This document shows, piece after piece, positions 8,663-18,549 of a DNA stretch of 64,000 nt. The notes beneath the pieces were generated by a model. That model ran no database searches. It had not been told where the DNA came from and worked only from the letters and a program-made list of their open reading frames with translations. Positions within the stretch are counted from its first letter, which is position 1. Each line of letters opens with the position of its first letter. This stretch comes from Pseudoalteromonas spongiae UST010723-006. GTDB lineage: Bacteria; Pseudomonadota; Gammaproteobacteria; Enterobacterales; Alteromonadaceae. The translations under genes and the position numbers were made by a program. The stretch lies in contig NZ_CP011039.1 of NCBI RefSeq assembly GCF_000238255.3, positions 1,723,001-1,787,000 on the forward strand. The letters run 5' to 3'.

Positions 8663-9820
8663 ATGAGTCAAAATACGTCAAATCCAATAAACGGCCAACA
8701 AAGTGTTACGGCCAAGTTTTTAAACTGGGCTGCTATCGCATTTTTAGTTTATTTGGTTTTAGTTGCAGTTAGTACCGTAAGTGGCGGTTTTAAACTAGCT
8801 TCAGGTGGCAGTGAAGGTGCGAAAGAAATTTTTGCATTCGCAACCAACCCATTTGTTGCATTATTGCTCGGTGCACTCGCAACTGCGTTAGTACAATCAT
8901 CTTCAACCGTTACCTCGGTTATTGTTGGCCTAGTAGCTGGCGGATTACCTATTAATATTGCAATTCCAATGATCATGGGTGCGAACATTGGTACAACTAT
9001 TACAAACACCTTAGTATCAATTGGTCATATACGTTCAAAAGAAGAATTTAAACGCGCATTCGAAGCGTCAACAGTACACGACTTCTTTAACTTAATTGCT
9101 GTTGCGATTTTCCTACCGCTTGAATTAGCGTTCGGCATTTTACAAAAACTATCTCAAAGCCTTGCGCATTTATTTGTCGGCGACGCTGACCTATCACTTA
9201 AAAGTTATAACTTTATCAAACCACTTGTTAAGCCTGCGGTAGGCGTAATTAAAGATGGTCTTGCATTTTTCGATGGCAAAACCCTTGGTATTGCTATGGT
9301 AATTGTGGGTATCGCACTGATTCTATTTGCAGTAACAACTCTTGGTAAACTATTGCAAAAAGCGCTTGTTGGCACAGCCAAAGAAATGCTACACCGCGCG
9401 ATTGGTAAAGGCCCTGTTGCAGGTATTACATCGGGTGCTGTGGTTACGGTTATGGTGCAATCATCGTCAACAACAACAAGCTTAATGATCCCGCTTGCGG
9501 GTAGTGGTGTGTTCTCGACTAAACAAATTTACCCGTTTACGCTAGGTGCGAACATTGGTACCACCATTACTGCGCTGCTTGCTGCAACATCAATTACAGG
9601 CGCAGCTGCCGAAGTGGCACTAACAATCGCCCTTGTTCATGTAATGTTTAACGTATTTGCTGTTGCGCTTATTTACGGTACACCATTCCTACGTGAATTA
9701 CCGCTTCGTGCTGCAAGTAAGCTGGCTGAAGTAGGTTCAAATAATAAGTCTTTAGCGTTAGGTTATGTGCTAGGTGCCTTTTTTGTTGTGCCTGGAGTAA
9801 TGATGTTAGTATCGCGCTAA
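8663..9820 (+). CDS. Na+/phosphate cotransporter (NptA/PNaS family)
   Basis: This inner-membrane protein imports inorganic phosphate with Na+. Two inverted-repeat Na/Pi domains are present, each with the diagnostic glutamine-serine motif: LVQSSSTVTSVIVGL in the first half and MVQSSSTTTSLMIPL in the second. Each is followed by GANIGTT. There are about eight membrane segments. I use the ATG at 8663 because AAGAGA stands seven bases ahead of it. An in-frame ATG at 8615 would add 16 polar, unconserved residues and would run through candidate control sites. A strong terminator follows. Confidence 0.9.
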   Translation: MSQNTSNPINGQQSVTAKFLNWAAIAFLVYLVLVAVSTVSGGFKLASGGSEGAKEIFAFATNPFVALLLGALATALVQSSSTVTSVIVGLVAGGLPINIAIPMIMGANIGTTITNTLVSIGHIRSKEEFKRAFEASTVHDFFNLIAVAIFLPLELAFGILQKLSQSLAHLFVGDADLSLKSYNFIKPLVKPAVGVIKDGLAFFDGKTLGIAMVIVGIALILFAVTTLGKLLQKALVGTAKEMLHRAIGKGPVAGITSGAVVTVMVQSSSTTTSLMIPLAGSGVFSTKQIYPFTLGANIGTTITALLAATSITGAAAEVALTIALVHVMFNVFAVALIYGTPFLRELPLRAASKLAEVGSNNKSLALGYVLGAFFVVPGVMMLVSR

Positions 9821-9836
9821 AAACTCACTACCTTGT

Positions 9837-9876
9837 AAAAATAACGATAAAGTGGTTACTTTATCGTTATTTTTTG
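9837..9876 (+). terminator. Rho-independent terminator after the Na/Pi cotransporter
   Basis: ATAACGATAAAGT and ACTTTATCGTTAT pair around GGTT, followed by TTTTTT. Confidence 0.9.
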
Positions 9877-9956
9877 TTGCTTAACCTTATCTAAATTGCT
9901 CGAAAAACTGCAACACTCTAAAATACTGCAAAACAATAAAAACTCGTGCAATTAAA

Positions 9957-12302
9957 ATGAAATACCCGCTAGCACTGTGTGCTGCCCTACTCTCTACCTC
10001 TGTAATAGCAAAAACCGACACCACACTTGAGATCCCATTTTTATCAGATTCAGTCGTTATTGATGGCAATATAAATGAAAGTGTGTGGCAGCAAGCAAAA
10101 CGCATCGAAATCAACAATATCACTTGGCCCTATGAAAATATGCCAGCCAAGGAGCAAGCCTACGCACTTGTTTATGAAGATGGTGAATCACTCAATGTCG
10201 CTTATGTGGTAAGTGATTCAAACCCAAATGCAATTCGTGCGTTTTATCGCGACCGTGATAAAAACTGGAGCGATGACTTAGTGGGTTTGAAAATTGACTC
10301 ATACAATAACGAAAAGCTGGCGTATCAGTTTTTTATTAATCCGCTTGGCGTGCAAATGGACTCCATTGAAAACGTGCTAACAGGCCAAGAAAGCGATGCG
10401 TGGGATGGTATTTGGCACAGCTCGGGGCAATTAACAGAAACGGGTTATGTTGTTGAGATTTCAATTCCGTTTCGCATATTAAATTTCGAACAGGGTAATA
10501 ACAGCAAAAAAATGGCGATGGAGTTTGTTCGCTTTTTACCACGAAATGAACGCCTGCGTATTTCATCAATAAAAATCGACCACGCTAACAGCTGTTGGGT
10601 TTGTCAAATGCAAACCGTGTCAGGTTTTGAACAAGCCGAACAAGGCAATAACCTAACGCTAGTGCCAACCATTGTTGCTGGCCGCAGCGAAAACCGCGAT
10701 GTCAGTGTTGTACCCATTGAAGATTGGCAAGCAGATAACACCTTAGAACCGGGATTAGACCTAAAATGGGGGATCACGCCAGAAGTTACGCTTACTGCGA
10801 CCATTAATCCTGACTTTTCACAAGTCGAAGCCGATGTTGCACAGCTCGGTATCAACAACAGTTTCACTTTGTTTTTTCCAGAAAAGCGTGCCTTTTTCTT
10901 AGAGAATACCGACTATTTTTCAACACCTTGGAACCTTATTTATACCCGCAATGTGGCAGAACCTGACGCAGGTGTAAAACTTACAGGAAGCGTTGGCTCG
11001 CATACCTTTGGTAGCTTTATCGCTAACGATAACCAAAGTAATGTGATTATCCCTGGTAACCTAGGCTCGACTATTGTCTCGTTAGAAAGTAAAAGTAACA
11101 ATGTTGCGGCACGTTATCGCTATGACTTTACCAACGACTTCTCTATAGCCGCAACGACAACCGCACGAAGCGCTGATGACTATTACAACTATGTGTCGTC
11201 ACTTGATAGCAAATACCGTTTAACTGAAAACGATACCTTTATCGCACAACTTGCGATGTCGCGAACAAAGTATTCCGATGAATTTAGAGACAGCATTTGC
11301 GACGCCGATAACCTTTCAACGTGCAAACAACAAGCGCGCACACAATGTGAAAATGAGCAAGATTGCGAAATAAGCGAACAATATTTACGTGTCAGTGCTG
11401 AAGAAGCAATTGATGATATTGCCTATAAACTTAGTTATGAGCACAACGAAAAGTATTGGAGTCTATTTGCACGCTACGACAACCTTGGTGAAGATTTCCG
11501 CGGCGATTTAGGTTTTATGAACCAAGTTGATTTTAATAAGTTTGTGAGCGGTGGTCGTTATCGTTGGTACGGTGAGCAAGGTGTTAATTGGTATAATCGC
11601 ATCGAATTTTACAGTGACTGGGATATTAGCCATAACGCCAATGGCGAACTGCTAGAAAAAGAAGTTCAAGCAGACTTATCATTTAACGGCCCATTGCAAA
11701 GTTACGGTAAAATTGAATTGCTCCAGCGCGACCGCGTCGGTCTTCGCCATAATAAAGCGCGGTTAGATATAGATGGTAACACTACGCTGTTTAATGAAAA
11801 CCTCGTTGGCGTGTATTTAGAATTTAAACCAATCTCAGGCATGTTTGCCTCACTTTACGCTAATACAGGTAATCATATCGACTTAGCAAACAATCGTTTA
11901 GGCGATAAAACCCGTATTCGCCCTATACTAAATATGAACTTAAACCGCCATATAGAATTGCGCTTGCGTCATACATATGAAGCGATGGACGTGGACGGTG
12001 CTGATCTATTCACTGCAAACTTAACCGACGCGCGATTAAGTTATCAGTTTAACAATCGAAGCTTTGTACGATTAGCCGTAATTTATCGTGATATTGAGCG
12101 CAATCCAAATAATTACATTGATGATGTAACGGCGCACTACAAAGGGTTTTCAACTCAACTGCTCTACTCTTATAAAGTGAATCCGCAAACGGTATTTTTT
12201 GCTGGCTATTCCGATAACGGTTATCAAGATGATGACTTATCAAAAATAGAGAAGACAGACCGTTCAGTATTTATGAAAATGTCATACGCTTGGATGCTAT
12301 AA
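9957..12302 (+). CDS. DUF5916 outer-membrane protein with CBM9-like N-terminal domain
   Basis: This 781-residue exported protein has a signal peptide (about residues 1-18, ending SVIAK). A family 9 carbohydrate-binding/DOMON-like domain lies at about 30-200 (VVIDGNINESVWQQA, then DDLVGLKIDS and YVVEISIPFRIL). The long C-terminal part is rich in alternating strands and aromatic residues, as in outer-membrane beta barrels of the DUF5916 family. These proteins are common in marine bacteria; their substrate is not established. It stands alone between two terminators. The 'carbohydrate-binding' label is by fold only, and no sugar genes adjoin it. Confidence 0.85.
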   Translation: MKYPLALCAALLSTSVIAKTDTTLEIPFLSDSVVIDGNINESVWQQAKRIEINNITWPYENMPAKEQAYALVYEDGESLNVAYVVSDSNPNAIRAFYRDRDKNWSDDLVGLKIDSYNNEKLAYQFFINPLGVQMDSIENVLTGQESDAWDGIWHSSGQLTETGYVVEISIPFRILNFEQGNNSKKMAMEFVRFLPRNERLRISSIKIDHANSCWVCQMQTVSGFEQAEQGNNLTLVPTIVAGRSENRDVSVVPIEDWQADNTLEPGLDLKWGITPEVTLTATINPDFSQVEADVAQLGINNSFTLFFPEKRAFFLENTDYFSTPWNLIYTRNVAEPDAGVKLTGSVGSHTFGSFIANDNQSNVIIPGNLGSTIVSLESKSNNVAARYRYDFTNDFSIAATTTARSADDYYNYVSSLDSKYRLTENDTFIAQLAMSRTKYSDEFRDSICDADNLSTCKQQARTQCENEQDCEISEQYLRVSAEEAIDDIAYKLSYEHNEKYWSLFARYDNLGEDFRGDLGFMNQVDFNKFVSGGRYRWYGEQGVNWYNRIEFYSDWDISHNANGELLEKEVQADLSFNGPLQSYGKIELLQRDRVGLRHNKARLDIDGNTTLFNENLVGVYLEFKPISGMFASLYANTGNHIDLANNRLGDKTRIRPILNMNLNRHIELRLRHTYEAMDVDGADLFTANLTDARLSYQFNNRSFVRLAVIYRDIERNPNNYIDDVTAHYKGFSTQLLYSYKVNPQTVFFAGYSDNGYQDDDLSKIEKTDRSVFMKMSYAWML

Positions 12303-12317
12303 GTTAAAGACGTTTAT

Positions 12318-12341
12318 GGGAAGCTAAGGCTTCCCTTTTTA
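12318..12341 (+). terminator. Rho-independent terminator after the DUF5916 gene
   Basis: GGGAAGC-TAAG-GCTTCCC is followed by TTTTT. Confidence 0.92.
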
Positions 12342-12426
12342 TTTCTGATATTTCGTTTTTTTGCGTCTAATTTCACGTTCTGTACCAATAACACTGCTAA
12401 TTTAGCCATAAACGCCTATTTCAGGC

Positions 12427-12453
12427 AGTTTGGCTATATATTATAGCCAAACT
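12427..12453. promoter_or_regulatory. Perfect 12-bp palindrome upstream of cysK
   Basis: AGTTTGGCTATA and TATAGCCAAACT are exact reverse complements with a 3-base centre, 70 bases before the cysK ATG. The AT-rich centre also resembles a -10 element. It may be an operator overlapping the promoter, or a stable RNA hairpin. The terminator of the previous gene is already accounted for upstream. Confidence 0.55.
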
Positions 12454-12522
12454 TTCCTTTCGTTTTTGCAACTAGTCAGTATGCTTAGCGTAAATGAATC
12501 CGAACATTTAGGGATACACATA

Positions 12523-13491
12523 ATGAGTAACATTTTTGAAGATAATTCACTGAGCATTGGTAATACGCCACTAGTTAAACTTAACCGTGTAACGTCAGGT
12601 AACGTATACGCGAAAATTGAAGCGCGCAACCCAAGTTTCAGCGTTAAGTGCCGTATTGGTGCATCAATGATTTGGGAAGCTGAAAAGTCAGGTGAATTAA
12701 CCAAAGACAAAGAGTTAATCGAACCGACTTCAGGTAACACAGGTATTGCACTTGCGTTTGTTGCTGCATCACGTGGTTATAAGCTAACGCTAACGATGCC
12801 AAACACAATGAGCCTTGAGCGTCGTAAGCTATTAAAAGCGTTAGGTGCAAACCTAGTATTAACTGAAGGCGCTAAAGGCATGAAAGGTGCGATTGAAAAA
12901 GCACAAGAAATTCAGCAAAGCGAACCTGAAAAGTACATTTTACTACAGCAATTCGAAAACCCAGCAAACCCTAAAATTCACTTCGAAACGACGGGCCCTG
13001 AGATTTTCGACGCAACTAATGGCGATATAGATTTCTTCGTAGCCGGTGTTGGTACAGGTGGTACTATCACAGGTACTAGCCGTTTCTTAAAATTAGAAAA
13101 AGGCCTAGACGTTAAATCAATCGCAGTTGAGCCAGTTGATTCACCAGTGATCAGTCAAAAAATTGCAGGCGAAGAATTAAAGCCAGGTCCTCACAAAATC
13201 CAAGGTATTGGTGCAGGTTTCATCCCAGGTAACTTAGACGTTGAAATGATTGACGGTGTTGAGCAAGTTTCAAATGACGACGCTATTTCAATGGCGCACC
13301 GCCTAATGAAAGAAGAAGGTATTCTTGCGGGTATTTCTTCTGGTGCCGCGGTTGTTGCAGCAAAACGTATCGCTGAACTGCCAGAAAACAAAGATAAGAA
13401 AATTGTTGTTATTCTACCAAGCTCTGCAGAGCGTTACCTAACTAGCCCACTGTTTGCTGAAGAGTTTACAGATCAAGAGTTAGTGCAATAA
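12523..13491 (+). CDS. cysK: Cysteine synthase A (O-acetylserine sulfhydrylase)
   Basis: CysK is a PLP enzyme forming L-cysteine from O-acetylserine and sulfide. The 322-residue sequence follows E. coli CysK closely from [20 protein letters not shown] onward. Schiff-base lysine K42 lies in [10 protein letters not shown], the substrate loop is [10 protein letters not shown], and the PLP phosphate-binding loop is [11 protein letters not shown] start at 12523, where AGGGA lies nine bases upstream. The frame is open back to 12430, but that region holds the palindrome and is not conserved. A terminator follows directly. Confidence 0.97.
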   Translation: MSNIFEDNSLSIGNTPLVKLNRVTSGNVYAKIEARNPSFSVKCRIGASMIWEAEKSGELTKDKELIEPTSGNTGIALAFVAASRGYKLTLTMPNTMSLERRKLLKALGANLVLTEGAKGMKGAIEKAQEIQQSEPEKYILLQQFENPANPKIHFETTGPEIFDATNGDIDFFVAGVGTGGTITGTSRFLKLEKGLDVKSIAVEPVDSPVISQKIAGEELKPGPHKIQGIGAGFIPGNLDVEMIDGVEQVSNDDAISMAHRLMKEEGILAGISSGAAVVAAKRIAELPENKDKKIVVILPSSAERYLTSPLFAEEFTDQELVQ

Positions 13492-13503
13492 TTTACCGCT
13501 TTA

Positions 13504-13530
13504 AAAGTGCGAAGCACCGCTTCGCACTTT
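13504..13530 (+). terminator. Hairpin terminator after cysK
   Basis: AAAGTGCGAAGC-ACC-GCTTCGCACTTT is a perfect 12-bp stem ending in TTT. Confidence 0.8.
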
Positions 13531-13588
13531 ACATCCTATCAAAATCATTCCACACTTAGCCTAAATAAAAATAACGACAATTAGGCAT

Positions 13589-14026
13589 ATGTTACGTAAC
13601 ATTCTTCTTTCATCTTTGTTTATATTGCTTGCTGCGTGTGGTGAAACTTCACCTGAAATAAAAGCAGATAACGACTCACCTGAATATAAAGCATCTGAAT
13701 TTTTCTACGCAGTATTGCTTGAAGACGACATCAATAAAGCAGTCAATGCATCGGTGCCAAAATATGGCCGTATTATCAAGTCATACGGCTCAACAAAGCA
13801 ATTTGCACGCAATGTACTAAATATGCGTTTTGACGAAGTGGAAATTGAAATCGACCACGGCAGCCGCAGTGTTCGTAAACGTTTTGGCGACTCAGCCGTG
13901 TTAAACGTTATTTTACACGGTAAACATAACGGTAACCGTATCGCCGATATGCGCCAGATTAAACTTGTTAAAGTAAAAGGCACTTGGTATATCGAAAAAG
14001 TCCTCGACGACCCTTACGCGCGCTAA
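13589..14026 (+). CDS. Small lipoprotein, unknown function
   Basis: This is a 145-residue protein with a lipobox (ILLAAC, Cys17), so it is a predicted lipoprotein. The mature part is mixed alpha/beta, with a segment like DUF4878/NTF2-type lipoproteins (SPEYKASEFFYAVLLEDDINKAV at about 30-52, ending GTWYIEKVL). That resemblance is weak and I do not assign a function. It is a single gene between terminators, convergent with fadE. Confidence 0.75.
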   Translation: MLRNILLSSLFILLAACGETSPEIKADNDSPEYKASEFFYAVLLEDDINKAVNASVPKYGRIIKSYGSTKQFARNVLNMRFDEVEIEIDHGSRSVRKRFGDSAVLNVILHGKHNGNRIADMRQIKLVKVKGTWYIEKVLDDPYAR

Positions 14027-14037
14027 TACTTTGCTTA

Positions 14038-14081
14038 TTAAACCGCTCAGCGCAATCTGTGCATTGCAAAGAGCGGTTTAA
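14038..14081. terminator. Bidirectional terminator between the lipoprotein gene and fadE
   Basis: TTAAACCGCTC (14038-14048) pairs with GAGCGGTTTAA (14071-14081). An inner GCAAT/ATTGC stem extends the hairpin. A/T runs flank both sides between the two convergent genes. Confidence 0.8.
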
Positions 14082-14092
14082 TTTAACCTTAA

Positions 14093-16348
14093 TTAATCAA
14101 ACGATTCAAACTCATCAACTTTTATTACCGCTTGACGCAGCGTTTCATATTCTGTGAGTTGCGCTAATTCTTCTTGATTAAACTCATCACTCAATGTGTT
14201 TATCGCATTTAGTCTGTCAAACTTAATATCAAAACGCGCATGTTTAATGGCTTTTTCAAAACGCGATATTAACGTTTTTTGCTCCGACAAAATCACTAAT
14301 AAGCGCTCCATATTATCAATATCACTACCCGCTTTGATATGACACAAGTTGCATAATCGCTCACGCATTACTGCATTGTTACTTAAACTATTAACCACTT
14401 GATTTAATGTCTCATCACTTGGTTTGTGATACGGGTTTCCCCACGGGAAAACCGCGAAACGAATCACACCGCCAAATGAAATATTGACAAAAAACGCGTC
14501 AAAGGCTTGGCCTATTTCATACAAACAATGGTCGATAGCGTAATTAACAAAAGGTAAGTCGGAGACTTGCCTACCGTCGTCTTCATAGCGTTTTAACACG
14601 CTGCTGGCTAAATAAAGCTGACTTAAAATATCACCTAAACGTGCTGATGTTGCTTCTTTACGCTTCAATGCCCCGCCCAAACGTAACATTGCGTAATCGG
14701 CGCAAAACGCAAATGACGCACTGAGCTTTGTCAGCGTTTGATAGTAATGCGCAACAGGCCCTGCGCTTGCTTTAGGCACAAACCAATTTGCGGTTAAACC
14801 ATGGAAAAAGCTGAAGCCAAAATTACCTAAGGTATGCACGATATGTTTGCAAAGATACTCATCAAATTGATGTAAGCCACTTTGTTCGTCATCCATTGCC
14901 ACCGCTTCCATTTCATTCAAAATAAATGGATGACAGCGCGTTGCACCTTGACCAAAAATCATTAAACAACGGGTTAAAATATTTGCCCCTTCAACCGTAA
15001 TAGATACTGGCGTGCCTTTGTAGGCACTCGCTAAACTATTACTTGGACCATTTTGCACCGCTTTACCCGCTTGAATATCAAAACCATGATTTACGATATC
15101 ACGGCCAATTTCAGTAAGGTGGTATTTAGTAATGGCAGTGATCACCGCAGGGCTTAAATTAAGATCGAGTGCCGTTGTTGTCATACGTCGTGTCGATTCG
15201 GTAAGGTAACTCATCGCAGCAATGTGCGCTAAACTTTCGCCTACGCCTTCAAACTGTGCGATTGGCAAACCAAATTGCTTACGTATTAATGCATACGCAC
15301 TAGTTGTGCGCGTGGTTAAGTGAGCTGTTGCAGTCGCAAGTGCAGGCAACGAAATACCTCGCCCCGCACTCAAACATTCAACCAACATGCGCCAGCCTTT
15401 ACCAATGTAATCTTCACCGCCAATTAGCGCATCAAGTGGCACAAAGACATCTTCCCCTTCGGTTGGGCCATTCATAAATGCCATGCCCATCGGGTCGTGA
15501 CGTTTACCCGTAGTGACCCCTTTTGTTTTTGCCGGAATAAGTGCACAGCAAATGCCTAAATCTTCTTGTTCGCCCAATAATCCATCTGGGTCATATAATT
15601 TAAATGCTAAGCCAATAACCGATGCAATAGGCGCGAGAGTGATATAACGCTTACGCCAATTAAGCTTGATGCCCAGTGTCATTTTGTTTTTATAGCGTTT
15701 TTTACACACCACACCGTAGTCTTGAATTGCCCCAGCGTCAGAACCTGCATCTAAGGCAGTCAAAGCAAAACACGGGACTTCATCGCCATTTGCCAGTTTA
15801 GGTAGCCAAAAATCTTGTTGCTCTTTCGTACCATAATGAGCAAGTAATTCCGCCGGACCTAAACTGTTTGGCACCATCACCGTGACCGCGGCTGATAAAC
15901 TCGAACATGCAATTTTACTGACAATGGTTGAATTAGCATACGCGGAAAAACCGTGACCACCGTGACTTTTCGGTACGATTAAGGCAAAGAAGCCCTCTTC
16001 TTTTAAGTACTTCCACACCGCTTTCGGTAAATCGCGTTCAGTCACAATTTGGTGATCGTCCAACATATCCAATAATGTGGATACTTGATTATCAATAAAA
16101 CTCTGCTCTTCTGTGCTCAGTTTGGGGTTGGGGTACTCGCGAAATGTTTGCCAATTTGGTCTGCCAGAAAACAGTTCGCCATCCCACCAAATATCCCCCG
16201 CTTCCATTGCTTGGCGCTCTGTATCTGACAGAGGCGGCAAAGCCTTTTTGAAATAGTTAAAAACAGGTTTTGTTACAAATCTTAAGCGATTGGCACGAAT
16301 GCCAAAAATCGCGGCAATAACAAAAACAATTATTATAAAAATCAACAT
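14093..16348 (-). CDS. fadE: Acyl-CoA dehydrogenase FadE
   Basis: FadE is the FAD enzyme of the first oxidation step of fatty-acid beta-oxidation. The 751 residues match the FadE class (E. coli 814). A membrane-type hydrophobic N-terminus (LIFIIIVFVIAAIFGI) is followed by the conserved WWDGELFSGRPNW. The acyl-CoA dehydrogenase N, middle and C domains (about 75-500) include CFALTALDAGSDAG and GRGISLPA, and a FadE-specific C-terminal domain (DUF1974) follows. The start has AAGGGA ten bases upstream. It is transcribed away from the M2 peptidase gene. Confidence 0.95.
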   Translation of the reverse strand: MLIFIIIVFVIAAIFGIRANRLRFVTKPVFNYFKKALPPLSDTERQAMEAGDIWWDGELFSGRPNWQTFREYPNPKLSTEEQSFIDNQVSTLLDMLDDHQIVTERDLPKAVWKYLKEEGFFALIVPKSHGGHGFSAYANSTIVSKIACSSLSAAVTVMVPNSLGPAELLAHYGTKEQQDFWLPKLANGDEVPCFALTALDAGSDAGAIQDYGVVCKKRYKNKMTLGIKLNWRKRYITLAPIASVIGLAFKLYDPDGLLGEQEDLGICCALIPAKTKGVTTGKRHDPMGMAFMNGPTEGEDVFVPLDALIGGEDYIGKGWRMLVECLSAGRGISLPALATATAHLTTRTTSAYALIRKQFGLPIAQFEGVGESLAHIAAMSYLTESTRRMTTTALDLNLSPAVITAITKYHLTEIGRDIVNHGFDIQAGKAVQNGPSNSLASAYKGTPVSITVEGANILTRCLMIFGQGATRCHPFILNEMEAVAMDDEQSGLHQFDEYLCKHIVHTLGNFGFSFFHGLTANWFVPKASAGPVAHYYQTLTKLSASFAFCADYAMLRLGGALKRKEATSARLGDILSQLYLASSVLKRYEDDGRQVSDLPFVNYAIDHCLYEIGQAFDAFFVNISFGGVIRFAVFPWGNPYHKPSDETLNQVVNSLSNNAVMRERLCNLCHIKAGSDIDNMERLLVILSEQKTLISRFEKAIKHARFDIKFDRLNAINTLSDEFNQEELAQLTEYETLRQAVIKVDEFESFD

Positions 16349-16491
16349 TGTAAAAACTATCCCTTGAATTTATTTAACGCTTACCCAAGTATGACTTAAT
16401 CCCTGAAAAAGTCTAACTGGCATTTACCCAAAAACCACGACTTGCTAATATGCGTTGTTGGCTTTAGGCCATTACTTTAAGGGAAACAATA

Positions 16492-18324
16492 ATGACATCA
16501 TTTAAACTCTCACTACCCGCATTACTCGTCGCATCAGCGGTCGCGATTACTGGCTGTAATGCAACTAGCAAACAGCAAGAAACACAATCGGCACAACAAG
16601 TAACAGCACAAGACGCAAAAGCGTTTTTAGCAAATACTGAAACAGAATTAATGGCGCTTTATAACGAAGTTAGCCGTGCTGAGTGGATTTACGCAAACTT
16701 TATTACGCACGATACGTCAGGCCTATCTGCTGCAGCAAACGAAAAGATGACTGCTGCTGTAGTTCGTTTAGCAAATGAAGCGTCTAAATTTGATAAGTTA
16801 GACCTAGACGAAGATAGCCGCCGTAAACTAGATAAACTGAAGCTTGCACTCACCCTGCCTGCTCCACAAGATCCAGCTAAAACTGCTGAGCTTTCGAAAA
16901 TCGTTGCTGAACTTGGCGGTCTTTACGGTAAAGGTAAATACTGTAAAGAAGACGATAAGTGCTTAAGCCTTGGCGATATGACTGCAACCATGGCAACAAG
17001 CCGTGATTACGACGAACTACTTGATATTTGGACTGGTTGGCGCGAAGTTGCTAAACCAATGCGTCCTCTTTACGAGCAACAGGTTGAGTTAACAAACCAA
17101 GGCGCAAACGAGCTTGGCTACGCAGATACTGGCGCTATGTGGCGCAGTAAATATGATATGCCTGCCGATGACTTTGCCAAAGAGTTAGACCGTATTTGGG
17201 GTCAAGTTAAACCGCTATATAATTCACTACACTGTCACGTTCGCGCAAAACTGGGCGAAAAGTACGGTGAAGACAAAGTACCACAAGATAAGCCAATTCC
17301 AGCACACTTGCTTGGTAACATGTGGGCACAAACGTGGGGTAATATCTACGATGTAGTTGCACCTGCGAACGCCGATCCGGGTTATGATGTAACTGAATTG
17401 CTTGCTAAGCACAACTACGACGAACTAAAAATGGTGCGTGGTGCTGAGAAATTCTTTACGTCAATGGGCTTTGCACCATTACCTGAGACATTCTACGAGC
17501 GTTCACTGTTTACTAAACCACAAGATCGCGACGTGCAATGTCACGCTTCAGCTTGGAACTTAGATAGCAAAGACGATTTACGTATTAAGATGTGTATCCA
17601 ACGTACTGGTGAAGAATTCTCAGTAATTCACCACGAACTGGGCCACAACTTCTACCAACGCGCTTACAACACGCAACCAATTTACTACCAAGAAAGTGCT
17701 AACGATGGCTTCCACGAAGCAATTGGCGACACTATCGCCCTTTCTGTAACACCTGGTTACTTAAAAGAAATCGGTTTACTTGATGAAGTACCGGATGAAT
17801 CAAAAGATATCGGTCTTCTAATGAAAATGGCAATGGATAAAATTGCATTTATTCCATTTGGCCTACTTGTTGACCAATGGCGCTGGAAAGTATTCTCTGG
17901 TGAAGTAACACCTGAGAACTACAACCAAGCGTGGTGGGAACTGCGTGAAAAGTATCAAGGTGTTGCGGCTCCTGTAGCTCGTACTGAAGAACACTTTGAT
18001 CCAGGTGCGAAATACCATGTACCAGGTAACACACCTTATACACGTTATTTCTTAGCGCATATTCTACAATTTGAATTCCACCGCGCATTATGTGAAATCG
18101 CAGGCAGCAAAGAGTCTATTCACCGTTGTAGTGTTTATAACTCAAAAGAAGCTGGTGAGCGTTTAGATGCGATGCTGAAAATGGGTTCTAGTCGCCCATG
18201 GCAAGAAGCGCTTGCAAGCGTAACAGGTAAACCAGAAATGGATGCAACAGCAATTCTTGATTACTTTGCACCATTACAAAAATACCTAGACGAGCAAAAC
18301 AAAGGCCGCCAGTGCGGTTGGTAA
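16492..18324 (+). CDS. M2-family peptidyl-dipeptidase (ACE-like), lipoprotein
   Basis: This zinc metallopeptidase of the angiotensin-converting-enzyme family (M2) removes C-terminal dipeptides. Its 610 residues include a lipobox (AITGC, Cys22), so it is probably anchored in the cell envelope. The zinc motif HELGH lies at residues 381-385, followed by ESANDGFHEAIGD with the third zinc ligand Glu. GAKYHVPGNTPYTRYFLAH and the C-terminal segment also match the family. The ribosome site AAGGGA stands seven bases before ATG. It likely serves peptide use in the envelope. Confidence 0.95.
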   Translation: MTSFKLSLPALLVASAVAITGCNATSKQQETQSAQQVTAQDAKAFLANTETELMALYNEVSRAEWIYANFITHDTSGLSAAANEKMTAAVVRLANEASKFDKLDLDEDSRRKLDKLKLALTLPAPQDPAKTAELSKIVAELGGLYGKGKYCKEDDKCLSLGDMTATMATSRDYDELLDIWTGWREVAKPMRPLYEQQVELTNQGANELGYADTGAMWRSKYDMPADDFAKELDRIWGQVKPLYNSLHCHVRAKLGEKYGEDKVPQDKPIPAHLLGNMWAQTWGNIYDVVAPANADPGYDVTELLAKHNYDELKMVRGAEKFFTSMGFAPLPETFYERSLFTKPQDRDVQCHASAWNLDSKDDLRIKMCIQRTGEEFSVIHHELGHNFYQRAYNTQPIYYQESANDGFHEAIGDTIALSVTPGYLKEIGLLDEVPDESKDIGLLMKMAMDKIAFIPFGLLVDQWRWKVFSGEVTPENYNQAWWELREKYQGVAAPVARTEEHFDPGAKYHVPGNTPYTRYFLAHILQFEFHRALCEIAGSKESIHRCSVYNSKEAGERLDAMLKMGSSRPWQEALASVTGKPEMDATAILDYFAPLQKYLDEQNKGRQCGW

Positions 18325-18328
18325 GCTA

Positions 18329-18489
18329 ATACCAATTCTGTTAAGTATGTGATCAGGGATAGCGCTGGATAAATGAAATGGTAACAAGGCGGAATTTTTC
18401 TTATGTAGTTGTTCTACATTGACAAATTTTACGCAGTTAGCATGATAGTTAGCCCGCTAGGATGATCTGCTATTTAAGTGAATTGGTAT
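18329..18489. repeat. Palindromic MITE-like repeat, copy 1 (161 bp)
   Basis: The ends ATACCAATTC and GAATTGGTAT are exact inverted repeats. The centre is a hairpin ATGTAG-TTGTT-CTACAT, with AATTTTTC and GACAAATTTT arms around it, so the whole element is an imperfect palindrome. A second copy of nearly equal length lies at 26889-27048. No coding sequence is seen. Confidence 0.8.
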
Positions 18490-18503
18490 AACTTAGCTTA
18501 AAC

Positions 18504-18534
18504 AAAAAAACCGCTGAAATTCAGCGGTTTTTTT
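18504..18534. terminator. Bidirectional terminator
   Basis: An A-run then CCGCTGAA/TTCAGCGG then a T-run lies between the convergent M2 peptidase and beta-barrel genes. Confidence 0.9.
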
Positions 18535-18549
18535 ATTGTTTAAATACGT

